From Strobilurus pachycystidiatus (Eukaryota; Basidiomycota; Agaricomycetes; Agaricales; Physalacriaceae): a stretch of DNA of 64,000 nt. Below are positions 42,136-53,165 of this stretch, piece by piece; positions within the stretch are counted from its first letter, which is position 1; every line of letters begins with the position of its first letter. The notes under the pieces were generated by a model. It saw only the letters and a list, made by a program, of their open reading frames with translations. It had not been told where the DNA came from and made no database searches. The position numbers were made by a program, and so were the translations under genes. The stretch lies in contig JAHLMK010000006.1 in NCBI GenBank assembly GCA_019915135.1, forward strand, positions 2,232,001 to 2,296,000. The letters run 5' to 3'.

Positions 42136-43962
42136 ATGCCAACCAACCCAGCCTTGATACCATTGCCAACGAGTCCCCGACCTATCTCACAGAACCCCCT
42201 ACCTGGAGCGAACGCTACAATGTCAGCTCCTCCAGTCCAATTCTCCCAGCTCTATCAGCCTATGCCCATACCGGGTACGGCAAACGCACCCAAGTACAAT
42301 GGCTACGATACCAAATTCATCCTTGACAACCTTGTCCTCTACGGACTCGCGGCAAACATCCCTGACAAAGACAACCTTGTTGAGTACATCTACAAGTACT
42401 CCTCTGACAAGGTCAAGGAGCACATTTGCGATCTTCCTGAATTCGACGAGGACGAGCCAGGCAAGACCTGGGAAAAGGCCACGACGGTCTTGAAGAAACT
42501 CTACGTGTCCCGTAACAAACCTCGCGACGTGAAGATTGACGAACTCAAATCATTTATCAAGGAGTCCGCAGCTAAGTCCGCTTACAGAAACTCAACGGAA
42601 GTGGAGACTTACTATTGCGAGTATCTCAAGTTGGCGGCGCCACTCAAAAAGACAAAGAAGATAACCAAAGCGCAGTACAACACTTACTTTATTCAAGGCA
42701 TCCCGTCATCAATGAAGGAGTGGTTTAACTTACAAGTTCCGGAAGCCAAGCAAGACAGTACCAAGGCGCCGGCTCTCACAGACAGTATCAAGATCCTGGA
42801 GAAGAGGTTTGATAAGACAAGTCTGCTGTATGAACCGTGGAAAGATGAGAAAGAGGACAAGTCCGTCCGATTTGATGAAGACGGGAGACACCTCGACTCC
42901 GATGAAGGGGAGGACACGCATTGGCGCACAACGGCGCCTCAACCCGCTAAGTCTAGTCCATCCGATCCTATTGCCGACCTTGCTAAGAGACTCGGAGGGC
43001 TGCATATCAACACAGCGAGCCAAATGAATGGGAATCAAGCACTCGCTGACCTTGCCCGCATTCTTGCCGCGCTCAGCGGATCCGTTGACGGCAGAATCGA
43101 GCAAAGTGCTGTAAACACCACTCTTCCACCGACTACGACCACGCAACCGCCGCCGCATATCCCCGCCGCAGACGAGTACTGCTTCATGTGCGCCGTCGTC
43201 AACCCAAACCATCCGAGAGGCCTCCAAAACTGTACGACGCTCCGGTCTCTTGTTGCTTCAGGACGCGTCCGACTCAGCGCGGAGTCCGGGCTTTACGTGT
43301 TGCCAGACAGTTCAAAACTCCCCTTCATACCTCGCTTTTACGAGGGAGGACTTCCCGCCTATCTTGACGCAAATTACCCCACGGCCCCTTCGACGTGCAC
43401 TAGCGCTATCTCCGTGATCTTTGGGGACAACACAGGGATGGGTGGGATAGCGAGATTGGCACCAGCGTACACATATCCAGTAGAACCTCAGAGCAAAGCT
43501 AATGCAGATAATTGTTTCAATCCCATGGCGCGTCCCAAGGACAACAAGCAGCGCTATATTAAACCGGTGTTCCCTCCCGCGCAACAGATGCCGCCACGTA
43601 ACGCGCCAGTGCCAGGACAGAACACGCCTGCACCCCAGCCGGCAAACAAGCTACCGCAGAAGAACATTACTATACCCCCACCGACGAATCTCATCAATAG
43701 GCAAGAAGGATGGAAGAAATCGTTGCCGTCTCACAAAAGAGATGTTGAGATGAAGGACAACACGGCTAAAGATAAGTCCGACCAGTCGAAACAGTACCAT
43801 TCTACTTCAAGAGAATGCGAACGCCCTCAACATCTACGAGACTATGATGTCCCGAGAGGTTCAAGTCCCAATCCGAGACCTCATAGGCATCAGCCCAGAG
43901 TTGCAAAAGCTCTTCAATACGGCAACGAAGACAAGGCGCGAATACGTGTCTACTACAGCTGA
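42136..43962 (+). CDS. Ty3/Gypsy-type Gag, open 608-codon frame
   Basis: An intronless open frame. ATG 42136 is the first; ATG 42220 (MSAPPVQFSQLYQPMPI) is an alternative start. The N-terminal half, with YNGYDTKFILDNLVLYGL, GKTWEKATTVLKKLYVSRN and STEVETYYCEYLKLAAPL, has the helical capsid-like plan of mushroom Gypsy Gag proteins. Around residues 350-370 CFMCAVVNPNHPRGLQNC keeps a C-x2-C...H...C arrangement instead of a regular CCHC knuckle. The C-terminal third is Pro/Gln/Lys-rich. The protease frame starts inside its 3' end in another frame (43844), as expected for frameshift expression of pol. It lacks an identifiable partner LTR. Confidence 0.7.
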   Translation: MPTNPALIPLPTSPRPISQNPLPGANATMSAPPVQFSQLYQPMPIPGTANAPKYNGYDTKFILDNLVLYGLAANIPDKDNLVEYIYKYSSDKVKEHICDLPEFDEDEPGKTWEKATTVLKKLYVSRNKPRDVKIDELKSFIKESAAKSAYRNSTEVETYYCEYLKLAAPLKKTKKITKAQYNTYFIQGIPSSMKEWFNLQVPEAKQDSTKAPALTDSIKILEKRFDKTSLLYEPWKDEKEDKSVRFDEDGRHLDSDEGEDTHWRTTAPQPAKSSPSDPIADLAKRLGGLHINTASQMNGNQALADLARILAALSGSVDGRIEQSAVNTTLPPTTTTQPPPHIPAADEYCFMCAVVNPNHPRGLQNCTTLRSLVASGRVRLSAESGLYVLPDSSKLPFIPRFYEGGLPAYLDANYPTAPSTCTSAISVIFGDNTGMGGIARLAPAYTYPVEPQSKANADNCFNPMARPKDNKQRYIKPVFPPAQQMPPRNAPVPGQNTPAPQPANKLPQKNITIPPPTNLINRQEGWKKSLPSHKRDVEMKDNTAKDKSDQSKQYHSTSRECERPQHLRDYDVPRGSSPNPRPHRHQPRVAKALQYGNEDKARIRVYYS

Positions 43963-45780
43963 GTTGCACAATTCAGATGACTTTGGATATCTTCACAACA
44001 TTGATACAGTCACGACGATTGGCAACGCGGAACGCTCGCCTTATGCGTCGTCAAAACTAGCCATCAACCCCGAGGAACTCCCTGACCTAATTTGCAAGGT
44101 CTCGCACGTGTCACCCATCCAGGACGTCCTGTTCTTGGCTATGGTCACCGGGATCTTCCAAGTCAAGATAAATGGCGTCTCAAAGGTTGCGATGATTGAC
44201 ACAGGATCCGAGGTCTCCCTTGGAGACCGTCTTGTCGCGGACGACTGCTCGTTGCTTCTCAACTTCCAGGGATCTAACTGGTTGTTGAAGGGCATTCATG
44301 ATCTGCCCGAGAGATTGAACGGCCTCTGCTCGGAGGTCCCATTCAAGATTGGCTCTCACGAATTCACGCATTTGCTCTTTGTCTCGTGTAACAATAACAT
44401 AGGAAACTTTGACATCATACTCGGTCAACCCTTCCTACAATGGTTTGCTGCTCGTCTTGAGTATTCACGTACAGGTGTTAGTGTCCGTCCTAGGGTCCTG
44501 GGTAGGCCGGGCTGTCTGTTGAGATTGGGGGTGACTCGCTGGCAGGAATCAACAGGGATGAGAACCGAGACGTCAATCAGACAGACTCCTTGAGTCGTCC
44601 ATTGGATTGTCTCACGAGAGGGCGTTAATTAGAGATTGACCCGGTCGATATCTAAGAGGACGGTCTGTCGGACGGGGAGGCGGAAACGAGGACAAAGAAC
44701 GGGATAGTTAAACGTAAAGTCCACTCTAGGGTTTTACAAGTACTGTAGTGCTGTATTTATATGTCGGGCGGCGGGACCGCGCTGTCCCGCCATCTACCCA
44801 AAAGGGCGCTTCTGACTCATTCTCCAAACATCGAGAACCTTCTTCGAGGTCCCGGCTAAAAGCGTAAACAACCCAGGTCTGTCCGGCGATGGCAGGTTGT
44901 CAGCCGACGCAGCGGGAGTTGGTGCCGATCAACGGCGGGATTTGGTGCCGATCAACGGCGGGATTCACCCGCGTGGTCGCAAGGCGGAATTGATGGTGAT
45001 GGGCGCAATAGGGCAGGGGGCATCCTGGGAGCGCATGGTGCTTCTTCTCAAGAAGCGCCAGCCAGCTCTACCAGAGGAGCGAGTCTTCATGAACATAGTG
45101 GTGCGAGGGGCGGGCGATTGGGAAAGGTCCTCGGCCAAGTGGAGACGGTCGGGCGCATCTCTCTCCTGCGGCGGTCGACCGCCCTGCTGAGTCGGGACTG
45201 CATGAGCAAGTTCGGTGGTTGATGTGGCGAGAGTGTTTCCTCGAACTTCCCTGCAGTCGGATTGAGTGATCCGGATGTAGGCGCGTATGTTACTTAGTTC
45301 GCTAGGGTTTCCCTGAAGTGTCGAAATGACAGAGAGAGTCTGCGGCTTAGTCACGCCGACTTCTCGTAAGGTCGTATCCAATGGTACGTTGCAGGGAGGG
45401 GAAGGCAATGCTTCCGCGGAGGTGGTATCCGTGAGCGGGACTTGTGGCGGAACAAGATATAGGTTCGTCCGCGGGTGCGCTCCCTGAGAGTCCCGAGGGG
45501 TTCCAAACGGCATCCCCAAAACAAGGAGTGGGACGGGGTCTCGTGCCCGTCGGACCTCCGGGCCAAGATCATAACAACAGGTGAAGTCTGCCTTGTTCTT
45601 TGGAAAGACGGTGATTGCTCCCATCAGCCGACTCTGTCAATTGCGATTGTACAACCTGGAGATACGCGCAACAAGACTGCAATTGAACCGTGCTCTCATC
45701 CTTCTCCTCAACATTCACATCAGCATCACGCTACGTCACGCATTGAGGAAGTCTTCGACGACAACATTGAGGATTTTTAG
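43844..45780 (+). pseudogene. Gypsy protease region, split by a solo LTR
   Basis: The frame 43844-44475 contains REVQVPIRDLIGISPELQKL (a DUF4100-like linker of mushroom Gypsy elements) and the retropepsin site AMIDTGSEVSLG. The region ends FDIILGQPFLQWF. The frame resumes exactly at 45584 after the LTR insertion (GEVCLVLWKDGD) and ends at 45780. Without the insertion the two parts join in frame at the ACAGG target site. A retropepsin would process Gag-Pol. Confidence 0.75.
44476..45578 (+). mobile_element. Solo LTR (1103 bp) in the Gypsy protease gene
   Basis: TGTTAGTGTC ... AGATCATAACA, flanked by ACAGG (44471-44475 and 45579-45583). A TATA-like 'atttatatg' lies near 44755. It has no internal coding region. 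Its length and terminal TAACA resemble the LTR at 17596-19144, but the sequences are not obviously the same family. Orientation is inferred from the TATA-like site. Confidence 0.75.
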
Positions 45781-47130
45781 AGAGGGAACGGAATACGAAG
45801 TCCATCTGTTTCCATTCAGCGACACTGGGGAGGTCCTTTGAATGTCTAATGGGAAACAACAACTTTCTTGACCACGACATTATTATCCCTTAATCCACCA
45901 CCCAAATACGACACTTTGATTCACACGTACATCCGCAAACACAATATCGACCCCACCTCTCTATCTCTCACACCTTGGACGGCACATGCCGTACCAGATT
46001 ACCTGTCCAACACATACTCGACATCAACAACACCTTGCCCAAAGAAGACGGGGCGCCGCTACAAGAACGAACATCGCTATAGACCCGTACCCACCTATAT
46101 GCCCGACCCCGAAGCCCAGTACTTCAAACCTGTCAGATCCAGTGTACTCTAAAAGATGACACGGAACCGTAAGCCTCAGGCGCAAGTGATAGCAAATGAC
46201 TGAGATTAGTACCTAAAAGATTACACGGAACCGTAAGCTACGGGATATGAGTAAAGGTACTAATCAGGAGTGAAAAGAGCAACGTACCCTCAGGCGCAAG
46301 TGATAGCAAACGACTGAGGGACGTGTGGGACAAGAGCGGGAATATCCCATAAGGGGAAGGTCTAGGTAAATACGGGACAATACAGATCAGACAAGGGAAC
46401 ACCTAAGGTCGTTCCGACAAAACCAATCCCACCGCCACCTCGACTGATTCTTCCTACGCATCCTTTTCCCTGGCGCGACCAGACCTACAACTCTCGCATG
46501 ACACGGGAACGAATGGAGATGATGATTTCGAAGGTCAACATGGACGATTTCCAAGAGGAGGAGATTGACCTCCTTGCTCACGTATTCCTTAAACACTCAA
46601 AGGCATTCGCCTTCGACATCACAGAAAAAGGAGAGTTCTCGCCCGAGTTTTACCCCAACTACATTATCCCGGTTATCGAGCATACTCCTTGGCAGCGCCC
46701 TCCTATCACACTATTGAGAGCTATTGTATCGAACGTACACGATGAGATTCGCAGATGTATTGACATCGGGAAGTTCGAGCCAACCTCGTCGAGCTATCGC
46801 TCACCACTTTTTGCCGTAGCGAAGAAACCAGGATCAAGACCCCCTGTCAGACTCATACTGAACGTTGAAGAGCTCAATGCCGTGACGGTGAGGGACGCAG
46901 CTTTACCTCCGAACATTAATGATTTTGCTGAGTCCTTTGCCGGGTACGCAGTATATTTCCTTGGCGATTTCTTCTTGGGATTCGACACTTGTCGAGTCGA
47001 CACAAGATTGCGACCACTACAGGCATTTTCCTGTGTAGAGGGTGCTCTCCAGCAAACGACACTCGTACAGGGCTATACAAACTCAATACAGGAATTCTCT
47101 CGCCGAGTTCTACACGCGTTGAAGAACGTT
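45781..47130 (+). pseudogene. Gypsy reverse-transcriptase fragment, frameshifted and truncated
   Basis: After broken frames (45868-46152, including PPPKYDTLIHTYIRKHNIDP and YMPDPEAQYFKPVRSSV), the reverse transcriptase reads from about 46400: RERMEMMISKVNMDDFQ, YRSPLFAVAKKPGSRPPVRL, NVEELNAVTVRDAALPP, FFLGFDTCRVD (motif A region) and a degraded motif B, LVQGYTNSIQEF. The frame stops matching at about 47130, before the YxDD motif C. RNase H, integrase and 3' LTR are absent. The break coincides with the start of an ATPAV-family segment. Confidence 0.75.
46143..46330. repeat. Interleaved short repeats in the Gypsy linker
   Basis: 'acacggaaccgtaagc' occurs twice (about 46159 and 46223) and 'tcaggcgcaagtgatagcaa' twice (about 46176 and 46291). 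Probably a partial duplication that also broke the pol frame. Confidence 0.65.
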
Positions 47131-48410
47131 GACGCGAGAGTCGACTTGAACGTCATACTGTCGAGCTTCGCATCGAAGCGCGGTCGGCGAGAAATCATCG
47201 TCGGTCTTCGGTAAGATGACTAGAGAGTCTGCAAACGATTGAGTCAGCACCACGTATCCAAGCAAAGAGGATGACAGAACCACAATGCATGAAAGAAATA
47301 GCACATACCACCCTTGTCCTTTCGGAGCGGTTTTCCTCCTAGTCTGGGGTTGGCGTTCGAGTAACAGGAGGTGGTGATCTCGTCCTGTACTGGGTGTAGT
47401 GTGGTGTATGGATCTTGGGCTGGTGTAATGCGCGGGTGAAGAGCCGCGTTCGGTGTGCACAGCACGTTTAGTATGTCTTTCCGTCGAATGTGTTGGTGGA
47501 CGGGACGGGTAAGAGGTTGGTGACGCCAATTTGCGCCTCCCGCAGGAAATGGTCGCCCTTCTTCCCGGTGCAGATTTGGGCGGGGAGTCTACGCATTGTC
47601 CTCCTCCAATGACAACCTCCATACCCATCCCGTCCTCTTCGTCCAGCCACGTTGGCCTAACAGGCAAACTAAACTCGTCGATCGAGTCGTCCTTCTTCGC
47701 GCTCTGCGTTGGGACAAGAATGGGGCCGAGATTCTGCTTGACATGGGACGTCGACGGGTTAGAGGAGACGTGAACGATGAGACGTGCGGCCAATTGAATC
47801 CGTAGGACAACGAGGAGGTAGGCGTAGACTCGGTCCGACTTTCAATGTAGCAAAATTAGAGCTCGGCGCTACCTTGCGAGATGGCCGATGAACGATGTGA
47901 GCGAGTCTGTAGAGCGGCGAGCCAGACGCAAGGTTGGGATGAGACGCCGAAGCAGCGACTCAAAAGCTCGTCGAGGCCGTAGTGCCGATTAGCAATTTCG
48001 ACGCCGCAGCTGTGACTCTGGAATGCTACGACGTGGTGCCTAGTCCGGGTGTCGACGCAGGCAGGTCATCGTGCCTTTAATGCATCTCAACGTCCCTAAT
48101 CGACGCCTGATGATACTGCGGGGTAGGTGCGTAAGCGCGAGGCAAATGGAATGGAGGCATGAACGGAACAAAGACGACGGAAAACTGCAAGGCATGGCAA
48201 AGAAAGACTGGGAGCAGAAGGATGAAGCTCTAGCCCCGGAGGACGGAGACGGAAACCGAACCTCGGCAAAACAGAAACGAAGGAACAAAGTAACGAAACT
48301 GCAAACACACACCTTTTCTCCCATCCCAATTCCTTCCCAGCGACAGCGATCCCTCCGCCTTCAAGTGTCGTGACGTGAGCGCTGTGCGCTGTGTGCGGCG
48401 CGTGAAACAA
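47131..48410 (-). pseudogene. Decayed ATPAV-family gene, copy 3, cut by the Gypsy junction
   Basis: The part 47131-47430 matches 5390-5700. It contains the start region of the family (ATG about 47156, MTFKSTLAS) and its leader with the conserved intron, but the gene body behind the ATG is replaced by the Gypsy fragment. Further right, about 48330-48410 encodes the exon with GGIAVAGKELGWEK, corresponding to LREENAELVRRNW in copy 4, which belongs to the upstream neighbour copy. All frames are broken. It is a relic of tandem or dispersed copies. Confidence 0.45.
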
Positions 48411-50179
48411 GTCGCGTTCGGTGTTTGATTCCGCGGGAGTGTTCGTGAACGCGACGGATGAGGCGCTCCTTGAGGGTGTGCGTACTTAGATCGCGAACTC
48501 CCAGACGCGAGAGAAACTAGTCTGCCATCACAATAGAATCAGCCTCCAAAACATTTCCAAAAGAGCAATTAAAAGGACGTACGTCTCCAGGATGCTGCAA
48601 CCTCTCAATGCCATGAAACGCTGTCCGTTCTCCGTCCGGTGAGATGGCATGGCGAGTCCTGACGTCCGCGGTAAGTACGAATGCGGCCCACAGCTCGGAC
48701 GAGGGCGACGTGTCGCGTCGTGTTGTTATGAAAGAGAGGGGAAAGCAAGCGTTCGGGATGGCCGGCTGCCTAATCTTAGGTCGCAGAACGCGTTCGATCA
48801 GGCCGGACTCTCGTAGTCATGGTGGCCGTCCTTTACAGAGGTGCGCGACACACGGGGACGCAGGCGAACTCGATGATGGTGGGGTAAAGGAGAAGATGAA
48901 TTCTTGATGATCGACTTGAACACGTCATGGTCATGACTCTGCTTTTGATTTCATTCGCGACTTGCCTTCTGCTTCCAGTGACTGTGCAAGCGATACTTAC
49001 TTACCCGCGTGGTAAACTCTCTCCATACAAGGATTCTTCGCTCATTTCGTCTGAGCCCAGTATACGGCGTTTATGGAGCTCTGAGAAATTTGATTTTGGA
49101 CCCGTTGGTACGGCCGCACCAACACTCGTTACGGCCAGACCAACACTCGAACTCGGACTCAACCGGGCCGTGATTCTCTGAACCCCTGCTATGTGCTGCT
49201 TGTTTGGCCTACTCTCTTTCGAGTATGACTCTCCGCTCGAAGCTTCTGTTCTTCTTTCGGGCTCGCGATTCCACAGGCTAAAGCTGGGCTACATTCGGTC
49301 CCGCAGTCTCCCTAGCGCTGCCGGATATCCTTAGCTCCGTAGGCAGGTATAATTGACAAACGAGACTTCGGAAGTACCGTCCTTGCCAGCTCTTTCATCC
49401 TACTTCGCGCTTTACTCTGTTCATCGCTGCGACTAATCATGCTTGGAGCGATACCCGTGCGTACTCACCTCCCGATTGATGTTCGCCACAACTCTTACTT
49501 CTGCTTGTGTCGTGCACAATCTGACTTGAGCTTCGGCACACAAAATTGATCACCTCAAATTCTCAGCTTCGTCAAATCCGCGCGCAGGGCCAGAGAAAAC
49601 AGTCAGAGCCTCCACGGGTACAAGGACAAGTCCTAGTTCAACCTGTGCTCCAAGATTTGGCAACGGCGGAATGTCAGAAAGAAGAAGAGGAGGATCCAGA
49701 ACGCGAAATAAAGAGGCTTCCCAACGTCGAACGAAAGATGCACTAACATAGCTCCAGGTGGTGATCATGCAACCGCTCAACTGGCTTCGGCAAGTGGATT
49801 GCGGAGAGAGACAATCTGAAACAAGAGTAGGAAATCATTCATCGCATGAAACTGATCTTGAGAGAAAAAAAAGCACACTTGATCGCGTCCGAGCGAGTTT
49901 TGTGGGTCCATCAGCAATCTTGAAATCGAACGGAAGGCTTAGGGCGTTACTTATATGATGCTGTACCACAAACTTTGAACGTTGAACAGAGGAAAGACCT
50001 CAATAATCCTCTTTCGCGGTGATATTACCCAATAAGTACTTTGAAATATATACAAAACACCCCACTGAGTTCTACATCACAAGGCATTCGAAGCACAATT
50101 AAACGGGGACCCGTATAACGATGCTTCGTAGCTATCGATGATCGACCTGATGGAAGTTTGCGAGGTTGGTCAGTGAGAG
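48411..50179. other. No gene recognised
   Basis: Mixed remnants: blocks resembling the ATPAV-family flanks up to about 48900, then a stretch without coding character. It contains a near-duplicate phrase 'gccgcaccaacactcg'/'gccagaccaacactcg' at about 49113-49143. Confidence 0.4.
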
Positions 50180-50925
50180 GACACGAACGGCTTACATATG
50201 TCCCCGCAATGACGATGTAGAAACCGAACACGACGAGGAGGTAGTTCACGGATGTCTCGAACGACTTCAAAGGCGACCTCCAACGTGCATTGGATGGGTA
50301 GAGCTCGAGGTATGCCATGTCCCAGAAGACGAATCTACAAAGCGTCAGTGGGACTCGAGGATAGTAGTACGTAGACCGGAGGCGTACCCTAACCAACCAT
50401 CTACCTAAGAGGGAACAATGAGCTTTTAAGGACGTGAATGCGGGATAAAGCTGCGGCTCACCAAACAGAAAGCATCAGACTGAGCATGTCCGAGAAGAAG
50501 GGGGTAACCTCCGCGACGATGAACGCTGCAAGCCACGTTATAGCGAGAAGTCCCGCCCGATTGCGCCAGCCCACTAGAGCGTCAGAGTACATGTGGCGGA
50601 CTTGCCCGTAGGCGCACGAAGACGAATTTGGCCGAGATGGACTGGCGTAGGTCAGGTCAGTTGGACGGTACAGGCATTGAAATATGTCCAGGACGCACTT
50701 AGTATAGCGAGTCACGGTAGATATCCCGAACGAGAACGCAATCTTCTTGTATGGCTCCTGGAGCGAGCCAAATGCGGGTGCGGTATCGCACTGGTTACCC
50801 GTGAAGTGGTACAGGATGGCGCCGCAAACCGTGAACTCGATGATTCGCAAACATCCCAGGGTGCTGGTAGTCGCCGTATGGAAAAACGCATAGGTGATAG
50901 CCCTGCAGTTATCGGTCACCACAGC
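50180..50925 (-). pseudogene. Amino-acid transporter (AAAP/Aa_trans family) fragment
   Basis: Membrane-segment blocks in the order expected for the C-terminal half of a fungal AAAP permease: LRIIEFTVCGAILYHFTGNQ and PYKKIAFSFGIST (about 50690-50860), GLLAITWLAAFIVAEVTPFF and SDMLSLMLSVW (about 50460-50560), FVFWDMAYLELYP and SPLKSFETSVNYLLVVFGF (about 50190-50335), joined by intron-like gaps. A frame change near 50600 and missing N-terminal segments show it is broken. Such proteins import neutral amino acids at the plasma membrane. It abuts the ATPAV-family copy at its 5' side. Confidence 0.6.
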
Positions 50926-51239
50926 ACGCGTACGCGTATATAACACCCACCAAGAACATATGTATTGCCCTTCGCAGGAATGGCCGTGACAATACGGGCC
51001 TCGCCTGTGTAACCATGCCTCGATTCCTCGCCACAGTCGGGGTGCGCTGGACAGTGACCATACGGCCGGCGTGGGTGTAAGCTCCATCCTCCCCACGATA
51101 GACTTCCCCTTCCCTTTGCCTCTCGCTCTTCTTCGGCCGTCCCGCCCTCCATCCACATATCCTACCCGTCTTCCTCTTCCTTTTCTACGCTCTATCTCTG
51201 TTCACCTGCCCCTCATCCGCCTCCTACCACATCCTCGTC

Positions 51240-52146
51240 GGACGAAGTCGCGTAGTCCGGGAGGTCTCTGAGATGCGGGAGCTCCCCTCCCCCTCCTCGC
51301 CGCCACCCTCTCCCACGTCCCCTTGCTCGTTCTGATGCACCTCCTCCGCACCTACGCGCCCTCGGCCCCTCATGAAGGCTTCAACCTCCTCCCCCCTCGT
51401 CACCCGGACCTCCTCGGCATTCTCCGCCCCCCGCGGCTAGGGAGGGGGGAGTCTGCGCTTCATGTGATGCGAAATGCGAGTTCTCCTGCTATTGGAAGGG
51501 CTTGACAGGCAAATCAAACTCCTCCACAAACGCGCTGTGCGCCAGCACGGGGATCGGACGTCGATGGACGCGGGGAGCGCCGTGGGTTTGGCGGCACTCG
51601 CCTTGAGCCCGCGAGTTGGAATGAAGGGCGAGCGATGTGAGCGACAATCGGCGAGAGTTGATGTCGACGTCGTAGCAACGGATGCCAGCCAAAAGCGCAA
51701 CGATCGCTTCCACTGCTCCACATCCTCCTCGAGCGACGTGACACGGCCCAAGAAAGCCCACGCAATAGTACCGATGCCTAAGAATAATGGGTGTGTCAAT
51801 GGGTGTGCGAATAAATGCAAGCCGAGACAAAAGACAACGAAAGAATGCAACAGCATCGCAAGGAAACGGAAGACTGGTGAAAGACGAACGCTCGCATCAG
51901 GCGAACGGGACCAAAGCGAAATCTCCAGCAAAGCAAAAAAAAAGATATCAGAGACACGTACCTGTTTCTCCAAAGCCAATTCCTTCTTACCAACTCCGCA
52001 TTCTCCTCCCTCAGCGTCGCACCTACGGTGTACGGCGCGTGAAAAAGACTCCGTTCGGCGTGCGTAGCGCGATGGTCGTATTCGGGCATTCGTCAGGAGG
52101 GTCTTTGACCGCGGCGAGTAGGGCGCTGGGAGAGGAACATCCATAA
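51240..52146 (-). pseudogene. Decayed ATPAV-family gene, copy 4
   Basis: Minus-strand exons include LREENAELVRRNWLWRN (about 51975-52025), a long intron, and IAWAFLGRVTSLEEDVEQWK (about 51705-51760). A DLPDYATSSDED-type motif lies near 51250, corresponding to DLPDY in copy 1. The helical heptad-like segments are the best preserved part. Frames are broken between them. Function unknown. Confidence 0.45.
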
Positions 52147-53165
52147 TTTCTGGCAGTCTTGGCTTTGTGGACGCGACATGAACCTGAATTCGTCAGCCTC
52201 TGGAGAAATATACATAACCGACACTCACATATGCAGCCTGCTCGCATGCCGTGTCCATATACGTGTTCCCCATAGAGGTAGACGCGCGCATTGGCTGAGA
52301 AGGCGCACTACAGCCGGGACGATGCGACGCGTCGTGTCGTGTCGTGGTCTGAAGAGATGAAAGACGTTCGAAGTTGCCAAAAGCCGACATGTCAATAAGG
52401 CCCGACTCGAGGCGCCGTCCTTCGCGGAGAGTTTGCGAGAAGAGGCGATGAGGTACTCGACCGCTGATGGGCTTGTGATGGGCAGAGGAGAAGGTGTTAC
52501 TTGATGATGTCATCACTCTCTGCTATTCCAGCGCCCACGACAACCCATATGCGTGCGCGGGTTCATCCCTATTCAGTTATATGAGCACTCCTCGCTGATA
52601 CTATTTCTAGAGCTCTGGATGAAAGTATCATTAGACGCTGTCTTGGAGTGCGCCGCACCAAAGACTGGGAGCTCGGTTCATTTCTGTCTTGAGATGCTGG
52701 CCAACAGATCTCAATTCCTGATACCTAAGGCCTTTGGTTAGCACCGCGGCCTCACAACTCCGGACGCGTAGCGATTCCGGACGCGTCCTCTTCCCCGTGG
52801 CGGGTATCATGATTCCGTGGGCCGAGGACTCGCAACTGGCGGCGGATTCGCACCTCAATACTAGTATTTGCCGCACCGCATGACACGCCGGAAGGTCTAC
52901 AAGAAGAACGTTACGGGATTATGATGCGGATTCGCTATCCGAGCTCGTCCACATAATTTTCCCTTCTCTAGGTGGAACTCGAACACTGGCAGCGACGCCA
53001 GAGTGATCCCCGTACGTTGTTTTCTCCTCTCCGTTCTGTGGGCTCTGAGCGGGATGGAAAATCACACCCACTGTCCCCTGACCATCGAGTCTTTCTGTAG
53101 ATTTCCACCGTCAAGTCGTTGCTATCCGTAAACGTGCCCAGTGTTTGTATCGAGCTTTGACGGGT
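52147..53165. other. No gene recognised
   Basis: Flanks of two ATPAV-family relics. Open frames are short and lack conserved counterparts elsewhere in the window. Confidence 0.4.

Noticed and set aside
44965..45624. Long open minus-strand frame (about 219 codons) in the 44.5-45.6 kb region
   Set aside because: It lies almost wholly in the solo LTR, runs across its border into the protease gene on the other strand, and has Arg/Pro-rich composition without motifs.
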